Assembly (NCBI GenBank): GCA_036365515.1
Contig: CM070876.1
Location: forward strand, 123,708,810 to 123,772,809
Reading direction: 5' to 3'
DNA length: 64,000 nucleotides
From: Torymus aiolomorphi
Lineage: Eukaryota > Arthropoda > Insecta > Hymenoptera > Torymidae
The notes beneath the pieces are model-generated. The model was given only the letters and a program-made list of their open reading frames with translations. It searched no databases and was not told the DNA's origin. The position numbers and the translations under genes are program-made. Below, piece after piece: positions 63,838-64,000 of the stretch. The stretch's first letter is position 1; each line of letters begins with the position of its first letter.

Positions 63838-63967
63838 ATATAAGGAACAGATGCAGAAATAACATGGGTTAGTATATCTATATATACGAGGAACAGCGAG
63901 GAATAAGCGCTGTTCCACATATATATAGATATAGTAACCCATGGTATTTCTGCATCTGTTCCTTATA
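63838..63967. repeat. Long hairpin near the right edge
   Basis: ATATAAGGAACAGATGCAGAAAT pairs with ATTTCTGCATCTGTTCCTTATAT; the inner CATGGGTTA/TAACCCATG and GGAACAGCG/CGCTGTTCC blocks also pair. The stem includes TATATCTATATATA / TATATATAGATATA. Confidence 0.85.
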
Positions 63968-64000
63968 TCGTGTTCTGTGTTCCTTTGGCTGTAAAAGGCC

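Noticed and set aside
63639..63920. 93-codon minus-strand frame at the right edge
   Set aside because: AT-driven composition, and it overlaps a hairpin.

Overview
The window looks like repeat-dense euchromatin- or heterochromatin-border DNA from an insect. The R1-clade, Copia, BEL/Pao and Ty3/Gypsy elements are of insect type, AT-rich spacer is common, and there is no bacterial-style gene packing. A hymenopteran such as an ant would fit the overall look, but nothing here proves it. No complete host gene is visible. The only host-like candidate is one short exon on the minus strand at 24363-24553. Almost every recognisable reading frame belongs to a mobile element, and most are broken. || Layout, left to right. 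1-3236: 5' half of an R1-clade non-LTR retrotransposon (minus strand, both ORFs open) joined to an (AC)n microsatellite. 3346-10133: a roughly 6.8 kb element with about 1.2 kb inverted terminal arms built partly of ~177-bp tandem repeats. It holds a solo LTR, two hairpins and a foldback-like palindrome. 10134-22235: a 333-bp satellite ('S333') split by a Copia element (218-bp LTRs, TSD AAAAG), which is itself split by a BEL/Pao element (about 325-bp LTRs). 22240-29165: a TA-flanked MITE, a 1.2-kb near-perfect palindrome, the candidate exon, a reversed S333 array and a ~690-bp tandem repeat. 29166-34770: sparse DNA plus an A-B-B-B-A composite repeat. 34775-40760: the main S333 array with foldback segments and a 1.61-kb higher-order duplication. 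40760-46265: small tandem repeats, a 31-residue in-frame repeat, a decayed tRNA-like sequence, a second solo LTR and a palindrome. || 46311-57010 is the most interesting object. Two long inverted arms (4.9 kb and 3.45 kb, unequal because of later insertions) surround a 2.35-kb centre. The centre holds one decayed gene, whose product combines a PIN/FEN-like nuclease pattern with a tesmin/TSO1-type CXC cysteine motif. This looks like a very-long-TIR DNA element that does not carry a transposase I recognise. || 57727-63265: a 5'-LTR, gag, protease and half of the reverse transcriptase of a Ty3/Gypsy element, cut off before RNase H. The window ends in AT-rich DNA with a third long hairpin. || Elements interact mainly by nesting: BEL inside Copia inside S333, a solo LTR inside a TIR arm, and a MITE inside one arm of the large inverted element. 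This gives a relative order of insertion. All positions were read by eye; similarity statements are visual comparisons, not alignments.
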